Shown here in pieces: positions 1 to 6,340 of a DNA stretch of 43,225 nt. Source of the stretch: Flavobacteriaceae bacterium. Its GTDB lineage: Bacteria > Bacteroidota > Bacteroidia > Flavobacteriales > Flavobacteriaceae. The notes beneath the pieces are model-generated. The model worked only from the letters and a program-made list of their open reading frames with translations. It had not been told where the DNA came from and did no database searches. The first letter of the stretch is position 1. Each line of letters opens with the position of its first letter. The position numbers were made by a program, and so were the translations under genes. The stretch covers positions 1 to 43,225 of the forward strand of contig JAESRX010000065.1 in NCBI GenBank assembly GCA_016764435.1, in the 5' to 3' direction.

Positions 1-81
1 ATAATCCTGTATTTGAACTAATGTGTATAAGTTAATTGGGCGATTTGGTAGTTTAGTTTAGTTGTTCTGGCTCAAAGTCGG

Positions 82-156
82 GAGACTTTGCGCAGCGGTT
101 AATTCTTGCTTTTTTATGATAACAGTTTTTTTTTACTCAGAGACTTTACGTAGCTG
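82..156 (+). repeat. Imperfect direct repeat in non-coding DNA
   Basis: Two 17-nt segments, at 82-98 and 140-156, both begin GAGACTTT and agree at 14 of 17 positions. They sit in DNA with no open frame downstream of the peptide genes. They may belong to a dispersed Flavobacteriaceae repeat family, but this is not demonstrated. Confidence 0.35.
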
Positions 157-202
157 GAATATACTTAGTTGTAGCTGATTTTTAATGTGATAACTAGGAA
201 AA

Positions 203-230
203 GACTGTTGTTTTATTATTTGCAACAGTC
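203..230 (-). terminator. Hairpin ending the small-peptide operon
   Basis: A perfect 8-bp stem (GACTGTTG at 203-210, CAACAGTC at 223-230) with a 12-nt loop lies 19 nt beyond the stop of the last peptide gene. On the minus strand it is followed by TTTT. On the plus strand it is followed by a T run, so it could work in both directions. It is a likely intrinsic terminator for the minus-strand cluster. Confidence 0.6.
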
Positions 231-248
231 ATTTTTTAAAATTTGATG

Positions 249-440
249 TTACTTTGAATAATGGGCGTTATAGGCTATCATTGCGTTAGCACGGGCGAAA
301 GAACCTGTACCCATAGTACCAGCTCCTGCACTTACCATGCCCCAATAGATTGCCCATCCAATATCATAGGCTAAAGTACCTCCATTGATTGATTTTAATT
401 CTTTGTTGCTTAATGTTTTAATTTTATTTTCTGTATCCAT
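249..440 (-). CDS. Double-glycine-leader bacteriocin-like peptide (63 aa)
   Basis: Residues 1-21 form a classical double-glycine leader ending LKSINGG. The expected hydrophobic positions are all present (I7, L10, L15, I18 = -15, -12, -7, -4), with E14 at -8 and GG at 20-21. Cleavage after G21 would release a 42-residue core that is aromatic at first (YDIGWAIYWG), then glycine/alanine-rich (SAGAGTMGTG), with an AxxxA stretch near the C-terminus. The C39-peptidase exporter at 1232-3397 is the obvious processor. The gene is last in a tight series of three small genes, 16 nt after the previous stop. Role as bacteriocin or signalling peptide is inferred from leader and neighbours; the core was not recognised. 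Confidence 0.85.
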   Translation of the reverse strand: MDTENKIKTLSNKELKSINGGTLAYDIGWAIYWGMVSAGAGTMGTGSFARANAMIAYNAHYSK

Positions 441-456
441 TTTTTATTGTTTTTAA

Positions 457-597
457 TTAAATTCCACCTGAAATTCCTGAAATAAAATCATTCCAATTTT
501 TTAAAATTTCAAAAATAACAAGTAAAACTATTATAGTAAAAATGACAGTATTTTTATTTACTTGTTCGAATATTTTAATTTGTAGTTTTTTTTTCAT
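457..597 (-). CDS. Small membrane peptide related to its neighbour (46 aa); possible immunity protein
   Basis: An ATG at 597 opens a 46-codon frame: a basic N-terminus (MKKKLQIKIFEQVNKN), a hydrophobic helix (VIFTIIVLLVIFEIL) and the tail NWNDFISGISGGI. There is no double-glycine leader. The hydrophobic stretch and tail align with the C-terminal half of the 57-aa peptide encoded just upstream (about 12 identities in 23 positions, including the final GISGGI). The gene lies 20 nt after that peptide's stop and 16 nt before the next start, as expected for co-translated genes. Small membrane proteins beside bacteriocin genes are often immunity proteins. That, or a leaderless second peptide, are the two main options, and the sequence does not decide. 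Confidence 0.7.
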   Translation of the reverse strand: MKKKLQIKIFEQVNKNTVIFTIIVLLVIFEILKNWNDFISGISGGI

Positions 598-617
598 TTT
601 CAAGTTATTTTTGTAAG

Positions 618-791
618 TTAAATACCTCCGCTTATTCCTGCTTTAAACCCGTCCCAATCTGTTATAATAGCCCCTACAACTAGTAATGTTACACCAATAA
701 TTAAGTCATCGATCCCAAAGATACCTCCATTAATATTTTTACTTTCTTTTGAGCCCATCTCCTGAACCCCATAATTTTCTAAATTTTTCAT
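618..791 (-). CDS. Double-glycine-leader bacteriocin-like peptide (57 aa)
   Basis: The ATG at 791 starts a 57-codon frame. Residues 1-23 end in KNINGG, with I20 at -4, E16 at -8, M12 at -12 and V9 at -15, so they fit the double-glycine leader pattern except for a serine at -7. The predicted 34-residue core has a hydrophobic helix (LIIGVTLLVVGAII), then DWDGFKAGISGGI, which contains a GxxxG motif like those of two-peptide class IIb bacteriocins. It is first of the three peptide genes, 71 nt downstream of the regulator gene, with a palindrome in the gap. Export and cleavage by the neighbouring C39 ABC transporter is expected. Bacteriocin activity itself is inference. Confidence 0.8.
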   Translation of the reverse strand: MKNLENYGVQEMGSKESKNINGGIFGIDDLIIGVTLLVVGAIITDWDGFKAGISGGI

Positions 792-832
792 AAATATAAA
801 ACTTTAAATTAATAATTTGTTTTATCAAATAA

Positions 833-846
833 AAATTGCGCAATTT
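833..846. promoter_or_regulatory. 14-bp palindrome upstream of the peptide operon
   Basis: AAATTGCGCAATTT is a perfect palindrome in the 71-nt gap between the regulator gene and the first peptide gene. Part of it (836-848, TTGCGCAATTTGT) recurs with one mismatch at 4653-4665 upstream of the HlyD gene. The position suits an operator for the cluster's own winged-HTH regulator. The link is inferred. Confidence 0.45.
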
Positions 847-862
847 GTTTTCTTTGATACTG

Positions 863-1195
863 CTAATTTAGGTTTGTACACTGCACTAACCTTGCAGTAC
901 AATACTTTTTATTTAAAAAAGTAGCACCCCCATATATGTTTCTAACCTCATCCCCAATAAGTACCTGTACAGAAATATTAACCAATAAATCAAAAGAACT
1001 TGTATAATAATATGTTTCTGTTTTTTTATTGTATTCAATTGGAGCATCAATTTCTTTAAGATAATCAAGGATATTATAAAATTGTCGTTCACTAATGTTT
1101 AGTTTATTTGCAAACTCTTGTGGAGAGCCTGTGTTTTCTTGTTTAATTAATTCGTGTGTTTTTCGTAAGCGTTCTAATTGTTTAATTGTTTTCAT
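863..1195 (-). CDS. Small winged-HTH regulator of the peptide/export cluster (110 aa)
   Basis: Residues about 3-66 look like the N-terminal helix-turn-helix (HTH_11 type) of DeoR/WYL-family regulators: a basic helix (MKTIKQLERLRKTHELI), then PQEFANKLNISERQFYNILDY as the HTH, and a wing ending APIEYNKKTETYYY. There is no WYL sensor domain, and the last 40 residues are not recognised. The gene is 36 nt after the ABC exporter stop and directly precedes the peptide genes, so it probably controls them. A frameshifted paralogue lies at 4890-5116. DNA binding is well supported by the motif; the target is inferred from position. Confidence 0.75.
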   Translation of the reverse strand: MKTIKQLERLRKTHELIKQENTGSPQEFANKLNISERQFYNILDYLKEIDAPIEYNKKTETYYYTSSFDLLVNISVQVLIGDEVRNIYGGATFLNKKYCTARLVQCTNLN

Positions 1196-1231
1196 ATAAT
1201 TTTTGTTTAATCGTTTATGGCTTATTTTTCA

Positions 1232-3397
1232 TTATTTACTATTTATTAAATTTGGAATTTGTTGTTGCCATAGGTTATAATAGTGTTCTTTTTTTGTTAG
1301 TAATTCCTCATGTGAACCTTGTTCCAACACTTTACCATCTGCTAGTACCACAATTTTGTCGGCTTGGGCTACAGTACTTAACCTATGGGAAATTAAAATA
1401 ATGGTCTTGTTTTGGCTACGTAAATTTTGAATGCTGCGCTGTATGTAATTTTCAGAACTGCTGTCTAGAGAAGAGGTCGCTTCGTCTAATACTAAAATTT
1501 CTGGTTGCTTGTATAAAGCTCTAGCAATGGCAATACGTTGTTTTTGGCCTCCAGACAATGATGCACCATTTTCTCCTAGATAGGTGTTAAAACCATTAGG
1601 AAGTGTGTCTATAAATTCTTGAATTCCTATGTTTTTACAAATTCGGAGTATGCGCTCCATATCAGGTTCAAAATCACCTACGGCAATGTTTTCTATAACG
1701 TTTCCTGCAAACAGGTCTATTTTTTGAGGGACCACACTTACCAATTGACGCAAACTTTTGTTTTCGATATATTTTAAGTCGTAGTCTCCAATGCTAATGA
1801 TGCCCTTTTGTATAGGGTATATATTTTGTAATAAGGAGATTAAGGTAGATTTTCCAGAGCCACTTTCCCCAACAATGGCGGTAATACTTCCCTTTTTAAT
1901 CTGTAAATTGAAATTATCGAATACTTCTACGCGGGTTCCATATCTAAACATAACGTTTTTAAAGGTTATGTCTCCAATATTAGTAGCGGTAAGTTTGAAT
2001 TTGTTTTCAGTTTCTTCACGTTCCAAATCCATAATTTCGAACAAACGGTCTGCGGCTATCAGGGCATTTTGAATTTGTTTGTTAGCGCCTACCAAACTGG
2101 CTATAGGTCCCATAAAATATCCAATAATGGCATAAAATGACATCAATTCTCCAGGTGTTATTTCTCTATCTATCACAAAATACGAGCCTGTCCATAAGAG
2201 AATAATTGTGAATACTTGAGAGATGCTACTAGAGGCAGTTCCTGTAAACACACTGTTCAAAGCAGATTTGTAACCGATGTTTAACAAGCTTATAAATTTA
2301 GTCTCTGTTTTAATATTTGCAAAATCTTCCAATCCAAAACGCTTGATGGTACCCATGGCATTGATACTCTCCACTAATTGGCTTTCCAATTCGGCCGCCT
2401 TTTCCATTACTTTTCGTTCGGTTTTTTTATTCAACCTATTTACAATGGCGTAAATAATAATGTAAAACGGAAGGATGCAAGCCATAATTAATGCCAATTT
2501 CCAATAATAGGTAAACATCAAGCCAAAAGAAAATAGGACAATCAACACATTCACAGCCAAAGACAAAGCCACACCATTGATAAAAGTTCTAATTTTTACA
2601 GCATCGTTAATTCTTGAAATGATCTCTCCTACACGCATGGTGTCAAAAAACTGCTGTGGTAATTTCAATAAATGTTTGTAATAGCCTAATATGAGTCGTG
2701 CATCTATTTGTTGCCCTGTTTTTATCAAGAAAACATCCTTAAACAGGCCTATAAAAACTTTTAGAACTAATAGTACCAACATGATGATGCTTAATAAATT
2801 CAAAAGTTTGGTGTTGCCACCTACCAATACAAAGTCTGTTATTTTCTCGATGTATATAGCGGTCGAAAACCCCAACAAAGTAAATATAAGAGCACCTACA
2901 AATGCTTGTATTAATATGAACTTATGTGGTTTTAATAAAAACCAAAAACGTTTGGAAACGGCTACCTTCTCATTGCCTGTTTTAAAGCTTTCATCTGGTA
3001 ATAAAATGACCAGAACGTTTGTCCATTCCTCTTTGAACTCATCATGTGTTTTTTTATGAAAGGAACCTGTTCCTGGATCCATTATTTTAATATAGGTCTT
3101 GGTTACCTTGTAAATAACCACATAGTGTTGCAGTTGTTTTTTTACAATAACATGCGCAATAGCCGGTGTTGGAATTTTGAATAAACTATCAAAAGGACCA
3201 TGTACGCCTTTGGCTTCAAAGCCTAGTTTTTCAGCTGCTTCTATCAAGCCCAATACATTGGTGCCTTTTTTGTCGGTACCAGCATATTGTCTGATTCTAG
3301 CAATAGGAAGTTCTAACTTATAATGTGCACTTATGGAAGCCAAACAAGTGGCGCCACAATCTGTAATATCATGTTGTTTTAATGCAATTTTCGCCAT
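1232..3397 (-). CDS. C39-peptidase ABC exporter (peptide-processing transporter, 721 aa)
   Basis: A PCAT-type transporter that cuts double-glycine leaders and exports the cores. The C39 cysteine peptidase domain fills residues 1-130 with the catalytic triad visible: C14 (TDCGATCLAS), H91 (HYVVIYKV) and D107 (IMDPGTG). A six-helix membrane domain follows (about 150-440). The nucleotide-binding domain has Walker A GESGSGKST (510-518), signature LSGGQKQR and Walker B ILVLDEATSS. The length is standard for the family. It follows the HlyD gene by 23 nt and precedes the regulator and three peptide genes, completing an export cluster. An outer-membrane TolC partner is not encoded in the window. Confidence 0.95.
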   Translation of the reverse strand: MAKIALKQHDITDCGATCLASISAHYKLELPIARIRQYAGTDKKGTNVLGLIEAAEKLGFEAKGVHGPFDSLFKIPTPAIAHVIVKKQLQHYVVIYKVTKTYIKIMDPGTGSFHKKTHDEFKEEWTNVLVILLPDESFKTGNEKVAVSKRFWFLLKPHKFILIQAFVGALIFTLLGFSTAIYIEKITDFVLVGGNTKLLNLLSIIMLVLLVLKVFIGLFKDVFLIKTGQQIDARLILGYYKHLLKLPQQFFDTMRVGEIISRINDAVKIRTFINGVALSLAVNVLIVLFSFGLMFTYYWKLALIMACILPFYIIIYAIVNRLNKKTERKVMEKAAELESQLVESINAMGTIKRFGLEDFANIKTETKFISLLNIGYKSALNSVFTGTASSSISQVFTIILLWTGSYFVIDREITPGELMSFYAIIGYFMGPIASLVGANKQIQNALIAADRLFEIMDLEREETENKFKLTATNIGDITFKNVMFRYGTRVEVFDNFNLQIKKGSITAIVGESGSGKSTLISLLQNIYPIQKGIISIGDYDLKYIENKSLRQLVSVVPQKIDLFAGNVIENIAVGDFEPDMERILRICKNIGIQEFIDTLPNGFNTYLGENGASLSGGQKQRIAIARALYKQPEILVLDEATSSLDSSSENYIQRSIQNLRSQNKTIILISHRLSTVAQADKIVVLADGKVLEQGSHEELLTKKEHYYNLWQQQIPNLINSK

Positions 3398-3420
3398 CTT
3401 TTTCTAGTCTAATTTTGTGT

Positions 3421-4581
3421 TTATTCGATTTCATTTACTCCATTTGGGTTGAGCCAATCGTCTATTTTATCGTATAACAGTTCGAATAAACTACGCTCTG
3501 CTAATTTAAACCGGGCACTAAAAGTCATTCCCTTTTTTAAGTTCCCTTTATAATTATTTTTTAAGGTCAAGTATTTTTGATCTAGTTTACAAGTTATTTT
3601 AAAAACGGGCGCTTCATTTAGTATTTCTATATCTTTTGCGATTTCTATAATACTACCTGTAGCCAATCCCCACTGGTTGTAATTGAAGGCATCTATTTGG
3701 AATTTCACTTGATTCTCGGGATTTATCAGGCCTATATCTAAAGGCAAAACATAGCATTCTGCAACCAAAGTACCGTTAGGTGAAATTTCGGCTATGGGTT
3801 GGCCTGCATTTAAATAGCTGCCTTTTTCTATGCCTATTACATTGATGAGTGTACCCGAAATAGGAGCCGTAAGTACATAATAGGATTTGTGATCGTTTTG
3901 TTGTTGTAAATTGTTATCAAATTCCTTTAATTGTCTATTGAAGATGGTTAAATTCCCTTGCCAAGTTGTGTATTGTTGCTTTTTTAATAATGCGATGGCA
4001 TCCACGGTCAAATCGTATTCGTATTGGTAATTTTCGAAGGTAACGGCAGCAATAACCCCTTTTTCAAACAGCGTTTTATTACGTGTCAAATCGCGTGTTT
4101 GTTTTTTGAAGCGCGTTTGTAATTCTTGTAGTTTCTTTTGATATTGACCATACTCCTGTTGGTATTTTGGACTTCTAATGCTAGAAATTGAAATTTGATT
4201 TCCGCGAAGTAGGTATCGTAAATCGTGTGTGAAGTTGCTGTACTCCTTAATATTTGATGCTAATAAATCCATTTTTATATGAATGGCATAGGCATCTAAT
4301 ACAAGCAAAGTATCTCCCTTTGTGATTTCTTTATTTGCGCGAATATTATTTTCTAATACCTTACCTAGATTAACAACAGTTATTTTAACACGTTCTTTTT
4401 CGGATCGTATCAAACCACGAGAAGTGGCATAGATGTCAATTTTTATAAATGGTAATGCGCAGAAAGCAATAATGATGGCTAGTAAAAAAGTACTGTAAAT
4501 AATGGAACTTCTCTTTCTGTGCTTAAATTGGTGCACAAGTGATGTGTTCTCCAAAATTTCTTTCGGAAATATCTTTTTCAT
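3421..4581 (-). CDS. HlyD-family membrane fusion protein (386 aa)
   Basis: The periplasmic adaptor linking the inner-membrane exporter to an outer-membrane channel. A short cytoplasmic N-terminus precedes one membrane helix (about 27-49, IIYSTFLLAIIIAFCALPFI). A biotinyl-lipoyl half-motif follows (GKVLENNIRANKEITKGDTL), then a long glutamine/lysine-rich coiled-coil hairpin (about 140-235), the second lipoyl half (APISGTLINVIGIEKGSYLNAG) and a beta-barrel domain. It is the first gene of the export cluster, 23 nt before the C39 exporter. The gap upstream contains a copy of the motif found in front of the peptide genes, so the two parts may be co-regulated. Confidence 0.93.
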   Translation of the reverse strand: MKKIFPKEILENTSLVHQFKHRKRSSIIYSTFLLAIIIAFCALPFIKIDIYATSRGLIRSEKERVKITVVNLGKVLENNIRANKEITKGDTLLVLDAYAIHIKMDLLASNIKEYSNFTHDLRYLLRGNQISISSIRSPKYQQEYGQYQKKLQELQTRFKKQTRDLTRNKTLFEKGVIAAVTFENYQYEYDLTVDAIALLKKQQYTTWQGNLTIFNRQLKEFDNNLQQQNDHKSYYVLTAPISGTLINVIGIEKGSYLNAGQPIAEISPNGTLVAECYVLPLDIGLINPENQVKFQIDAFNYNQWGLATGSIIEIAKDIEILNEAPVFKITCKLDQKYLTLKNNYKGNLKKGMTFSARFKLAERSLFELLYDKIDDWLNPNGVNEIE

Positions 4582-4889
4582 AATGATAGTTTAAATCATC
4601 AGCCTCACGAGGAAGAAAATTATTAGCTAACAATAATTATAATAAATTTTTTTTGTGCAATTTGTCTCTAATATAATAAATAATTTTCAAAATAAGGATA
4701 CACAAATTTGTTTTTTTTGGTAAATAGAAAGAATCAAAAACCTGTAATATATGTGTTTACCTGATAGAGTGGGGATTTAACGGTAAGGCCATTTCGCATA
4801 AAAGGCGGGGATATTGCACCAAAGCAATATGCAGATATTACAAAAATTAACAAAAAGTCTATTCTAAACACCTCCTAAATTTGGGAAGA
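4582..4889. other. Intergenic gap between HlyD gene and regulator pseudogene
   Basis: No convincing gene is present. The part nearest the HlyD gene is very AT-rich and should hold its promoter, although no exact TAnnTTTG box was found. At 4811-4830 there is a perfect 7-bp hairpin (ATATTGC, loop ACCAAA, GCAATAT). The block at about 4765-4830 is richer in G and C than its surroundings and is unexplained. Confidence 0.4.
4653..4665. promoter_or_regulatory. Possible shared operator motif upstream of the HlyD gene
   Basis: TTGTGCAATTTGT at 4653-4665 matches TTGCGCAATTTGT at 836-848 at 12 of 13 positions and has the same orientation relative to the gene that follows. The sites lie 71 nt (HlyD) and about 45 nt (first peptide) upstream of the start codons. 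A common regulator is a reasonable inference. Confidence 0.4.
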
Positions 4890-5116
4890 TTACAATATGT
4901 TTACTAATAAGTTAAAATTGTAGTCGTAATAATAAGAATTGGATTTACGGCAATATAATAATGGGGCATCTATTTCCTTTAAATATTCTAATTGGGAATG
5001 TAGTAGCCGTTTACTTATTTTAAGTTGGCTGCAAATTTAGTTGGAGTTCCTGTATTGGTAGTGTTAATTAAATGATGTGCTTTACGAAGGCGCTCTAATT
5101 GTTTGAGTGTTTTCAT
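4890..5116 (-). pseudogene. Frameshifted second copy of the winged-HTH regulator
   Basis: From the ATG at 5116 the frame reads MKTLKQLERLRKAHHLINTT and continues to FAANLK before a stop. One base is missing near 5024. In the shifted frame the homology resumes as LKISKRLLHSQLEYLKEIDAP and runs to SYYYDYNFNLLVNIL, then a stop at 4892-4890. The total of 227 nt is one base short of 76 codons, as expected for a single deletion. It is clearly related to the 110-aa regulator at 863-1195, sharing MKT-KQLERLRK, YLKEIDAP and the LLVNI segment. It also lacks about 30 C-terminal residues relative to that protein. Confidence 0.85.
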
Positions 5117-5233
5117 CGCTCTATTTTTGATTTTTTCAAAAATAGATGTGTTCACTCTAATTGCATTGGAGGGGAGTGTAAAAGAATTTACTTTGTTCTA
5201 TTGAGTAGGAGTTTGAACTTTTACTATACAGCA

Positions 5234-5521
5234 CTATTTTATTTTAAGAGGAAGTTGCCGTGAATCAAATATTTGTAAAATATGGATGTCGTTGTTCCTT
5301 ACTGTATATACAATCTTAAAATGTTTATAAATGGCTCGATATTGATTTGTTGCTAAATAAGCTTCAGATTGATGTAAAAAATTTGGATTAAGTGCGGCTC
5401 CTGTTTTTTTGATGCCTTTTACGATGTTGTTAGCACCATAAATTGTGTTTAAATTAAATGTATAAAAATTCCAGATTTTCTTTAAGTTGGCAACGGATTT
5501 TTTTGACCATATTACTGCCAT
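5234..5521 (-). CDS. ParE/RelE-superfamily toxin (95 aa)
   Basis: Size and pattern fit the ParE branch: an N-terminal basic helix region (VIWSKKSVANLKKIWNFY), a central segment PNFLHQSEAYLATNQYRAIYKHFKIVYTVRNNDIHILQIFDSRQLP with the family's arginine-rich strands, and a C-terminal DSR motif typical of ParE/RelE_StbE toxins. The start overlaps the 3' end of the antitoxin gene by 10 nt, implying translational coupling with antitoxin first. ParE toxins poison gyrase and RelE toxins cleave ribosome-bound mRNA; the sequence favours ParE, but the target is not certain. Confidence 0.82.
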   Translation of the reverse strand: MAVIWSKKSVANLKKIWNFYTFNLNTIYGANNIVKGIKKTGAALNPNFLHQSEAYLATNQYRAIYKHFKIVYTVRNNDIHILQIFDSRQLPLKIK

Positions 5522-5754
5522 GATGCAATTTCCTGATCCAATTCTTTTGAAGTTATGTAATCTCCTTTTGCTATCTCTTGCTCTGCTGCTAATAGTTCTT
5601 TTTGAACGTCGGCTTTAGTTAAGGGAGCGCCATCGATGGAATGAAGAACAGTTTCTTTTGCTAAAATAGCAATGAATTTTTCAATAACCACATCCTTTGC
5701 CGTAGTAAGGATATACTGTGCTAATTCCTCTCTAGTAAAGTTGGATGTATTCAT
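5512..5754 (-). CDS. Antitoxin of the ParE/RelE-type pair (80 aa)
   Basis: A small acidic, mostly helical protein. Its C-terminus (KGDYITSKELDQEIASWQ) resembles the tails of antitoxins that wrap around ParE/RelE toxins, where a short motif around -GDxxTxxEL- is common. The gene precedes the toxin and overlaps it by 10 nt. A TATATTTG promoter box lies 22 nt upstream. No ribbon-helix-helix motif is evident at the N-terminus, so the DNA-binding mode is unclear. Assignment rests mainly on its partnership with the toxin gene. Confidence 0.75.
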   Translation of the reverse strand: MNTSNFTREELAQYILTTAKDVVIEKFIAILAKETVLHSIDGAPLTKADVQKELLAAEQEIAKGDYITSKELDQEIASWQ

Positions 5755-5776
5755 GTTATTGGAATATTTTAGGTTA

Positions 5777-5784
5777 CAAATATA
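5777..5784 (-). promoter_or_regulatory. -7 promoter box of the toxin-antitoxin operon
   Basis: Reading the minus strand, TATATTTG matches the Bacteroidetes -7 consensus TAnnTTTG and ends 22 nt before the antitoxin ATG. No clear -33 TTG was seen. Confidence 0.55.
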
Positions 5785-5817
5785 CGGAAATGATATTAAA
5801 AGTTGGAATATTACATT

Positions 5818-5964
5818 TTAGCCTAATACATCAAATGCAAATTCACCTATTATTTCTCCTGTATTGTAAAATTCTTCTATCATAGCCATTGCTAATAGTA
5901 GGCAAAGAGACGATAAGAAGATTTTTTTGTGTTTGAGTAATATCTTATATATAGTTTTTAAATC
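5818..5964 (-). pseudogene. Start-less small membrane peptide remnant
   Basis: A 48-codon open stretch begins right after a stop codon and has no ATG until late. It reads DLKTIYKILLKHKKIF, a hydrophobic helix (LSSLCLLLAMAMI) and EEFYNTGEIIGEFAFDVLG. The layout of basic N-terminus, one helix and a short glycine-spaced tail resembles the 46-aa peptide at 457-597, but sequence identity is weak. It may be a decayed relative of the cluster's peptide genes, a short protein starting at an internal ATG, or chance. The region up to 6093 otherwise shows no gene. Confidence 0.3.
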
Positions 5965-6093
5965 TTAAAGTAGGTATTTGGACGTTTATATCGATTTTTT
6001 TTATGCTGGATTCAATTAATATATGTACGTGGTTACAATAGAAACAGCGCACTAGCATTGACGTAATTATGTTAATAACATATCTCGATACTA

Positions 6094-6130
6094 TTTTTGG
6101 ATTATTTTAAAAGGAAAAATAATCCAAAAA
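6094..6130 (-). terminator. Long perfect hairpin downstream of the fucosidase gene
   Basis: A 15-bp perfect stem (TTTTTGGATTATTTT at 6094-6108, its complement at 6116-6130) encloses a 7-nt loop. The T-rich arm can act as the U tract for transcripts on either strand. It lies between the toxin-antitoxin operon and the fucosidase gene, about 210 nt past the latter's stop. Between 6131 and 6340 only a dispersed-repeat copy (6127-6144) was seen. Confidence 0.45.
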
Positions 6131-6144
6131 TCACTCGATGTGAC
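6127..6144 (+). repeat. Dispersed 18-bp repeat, copy 1
   Basis: AAAATCACTCGATGTGAC agrees with 8335-8352 at 16 of 18 positions in the same orientation. The two copies bracket the fucosidase gene. Confidence 0.45.
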
Positions 6145-6340
6145 GAGGGATTAGCATCATTGTTGTCACTTGATTTTTTCTGAAATAAAACTATCCTGTC
6201 GATTTGATACTCAGGTGAGAATCGTAATTAAAAGTTCAATCCACCCGCTATGCCAAGTCTTATGTCCAATATCCATCAAATAAAAAGCACAGACCAAACA
6301 GCCTGCACTTTTCAAATTCGTACTAAAAAAATAGTATTTC

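Noticed and set aside
4741-4860. Minus-strand frames through the GC-richer block upstream of the regulator pseudogene
   Set aside because: Two short frames look faintly protein-like but lack starts and any recognised family; kept only as an unexplained block.
6001-6058. ATG at 6058 opening a 38-codon minus-strand frame
   Set aside because: No family resemblance, and it ends in a different frame from the nearby peptide remnant; judged chance.
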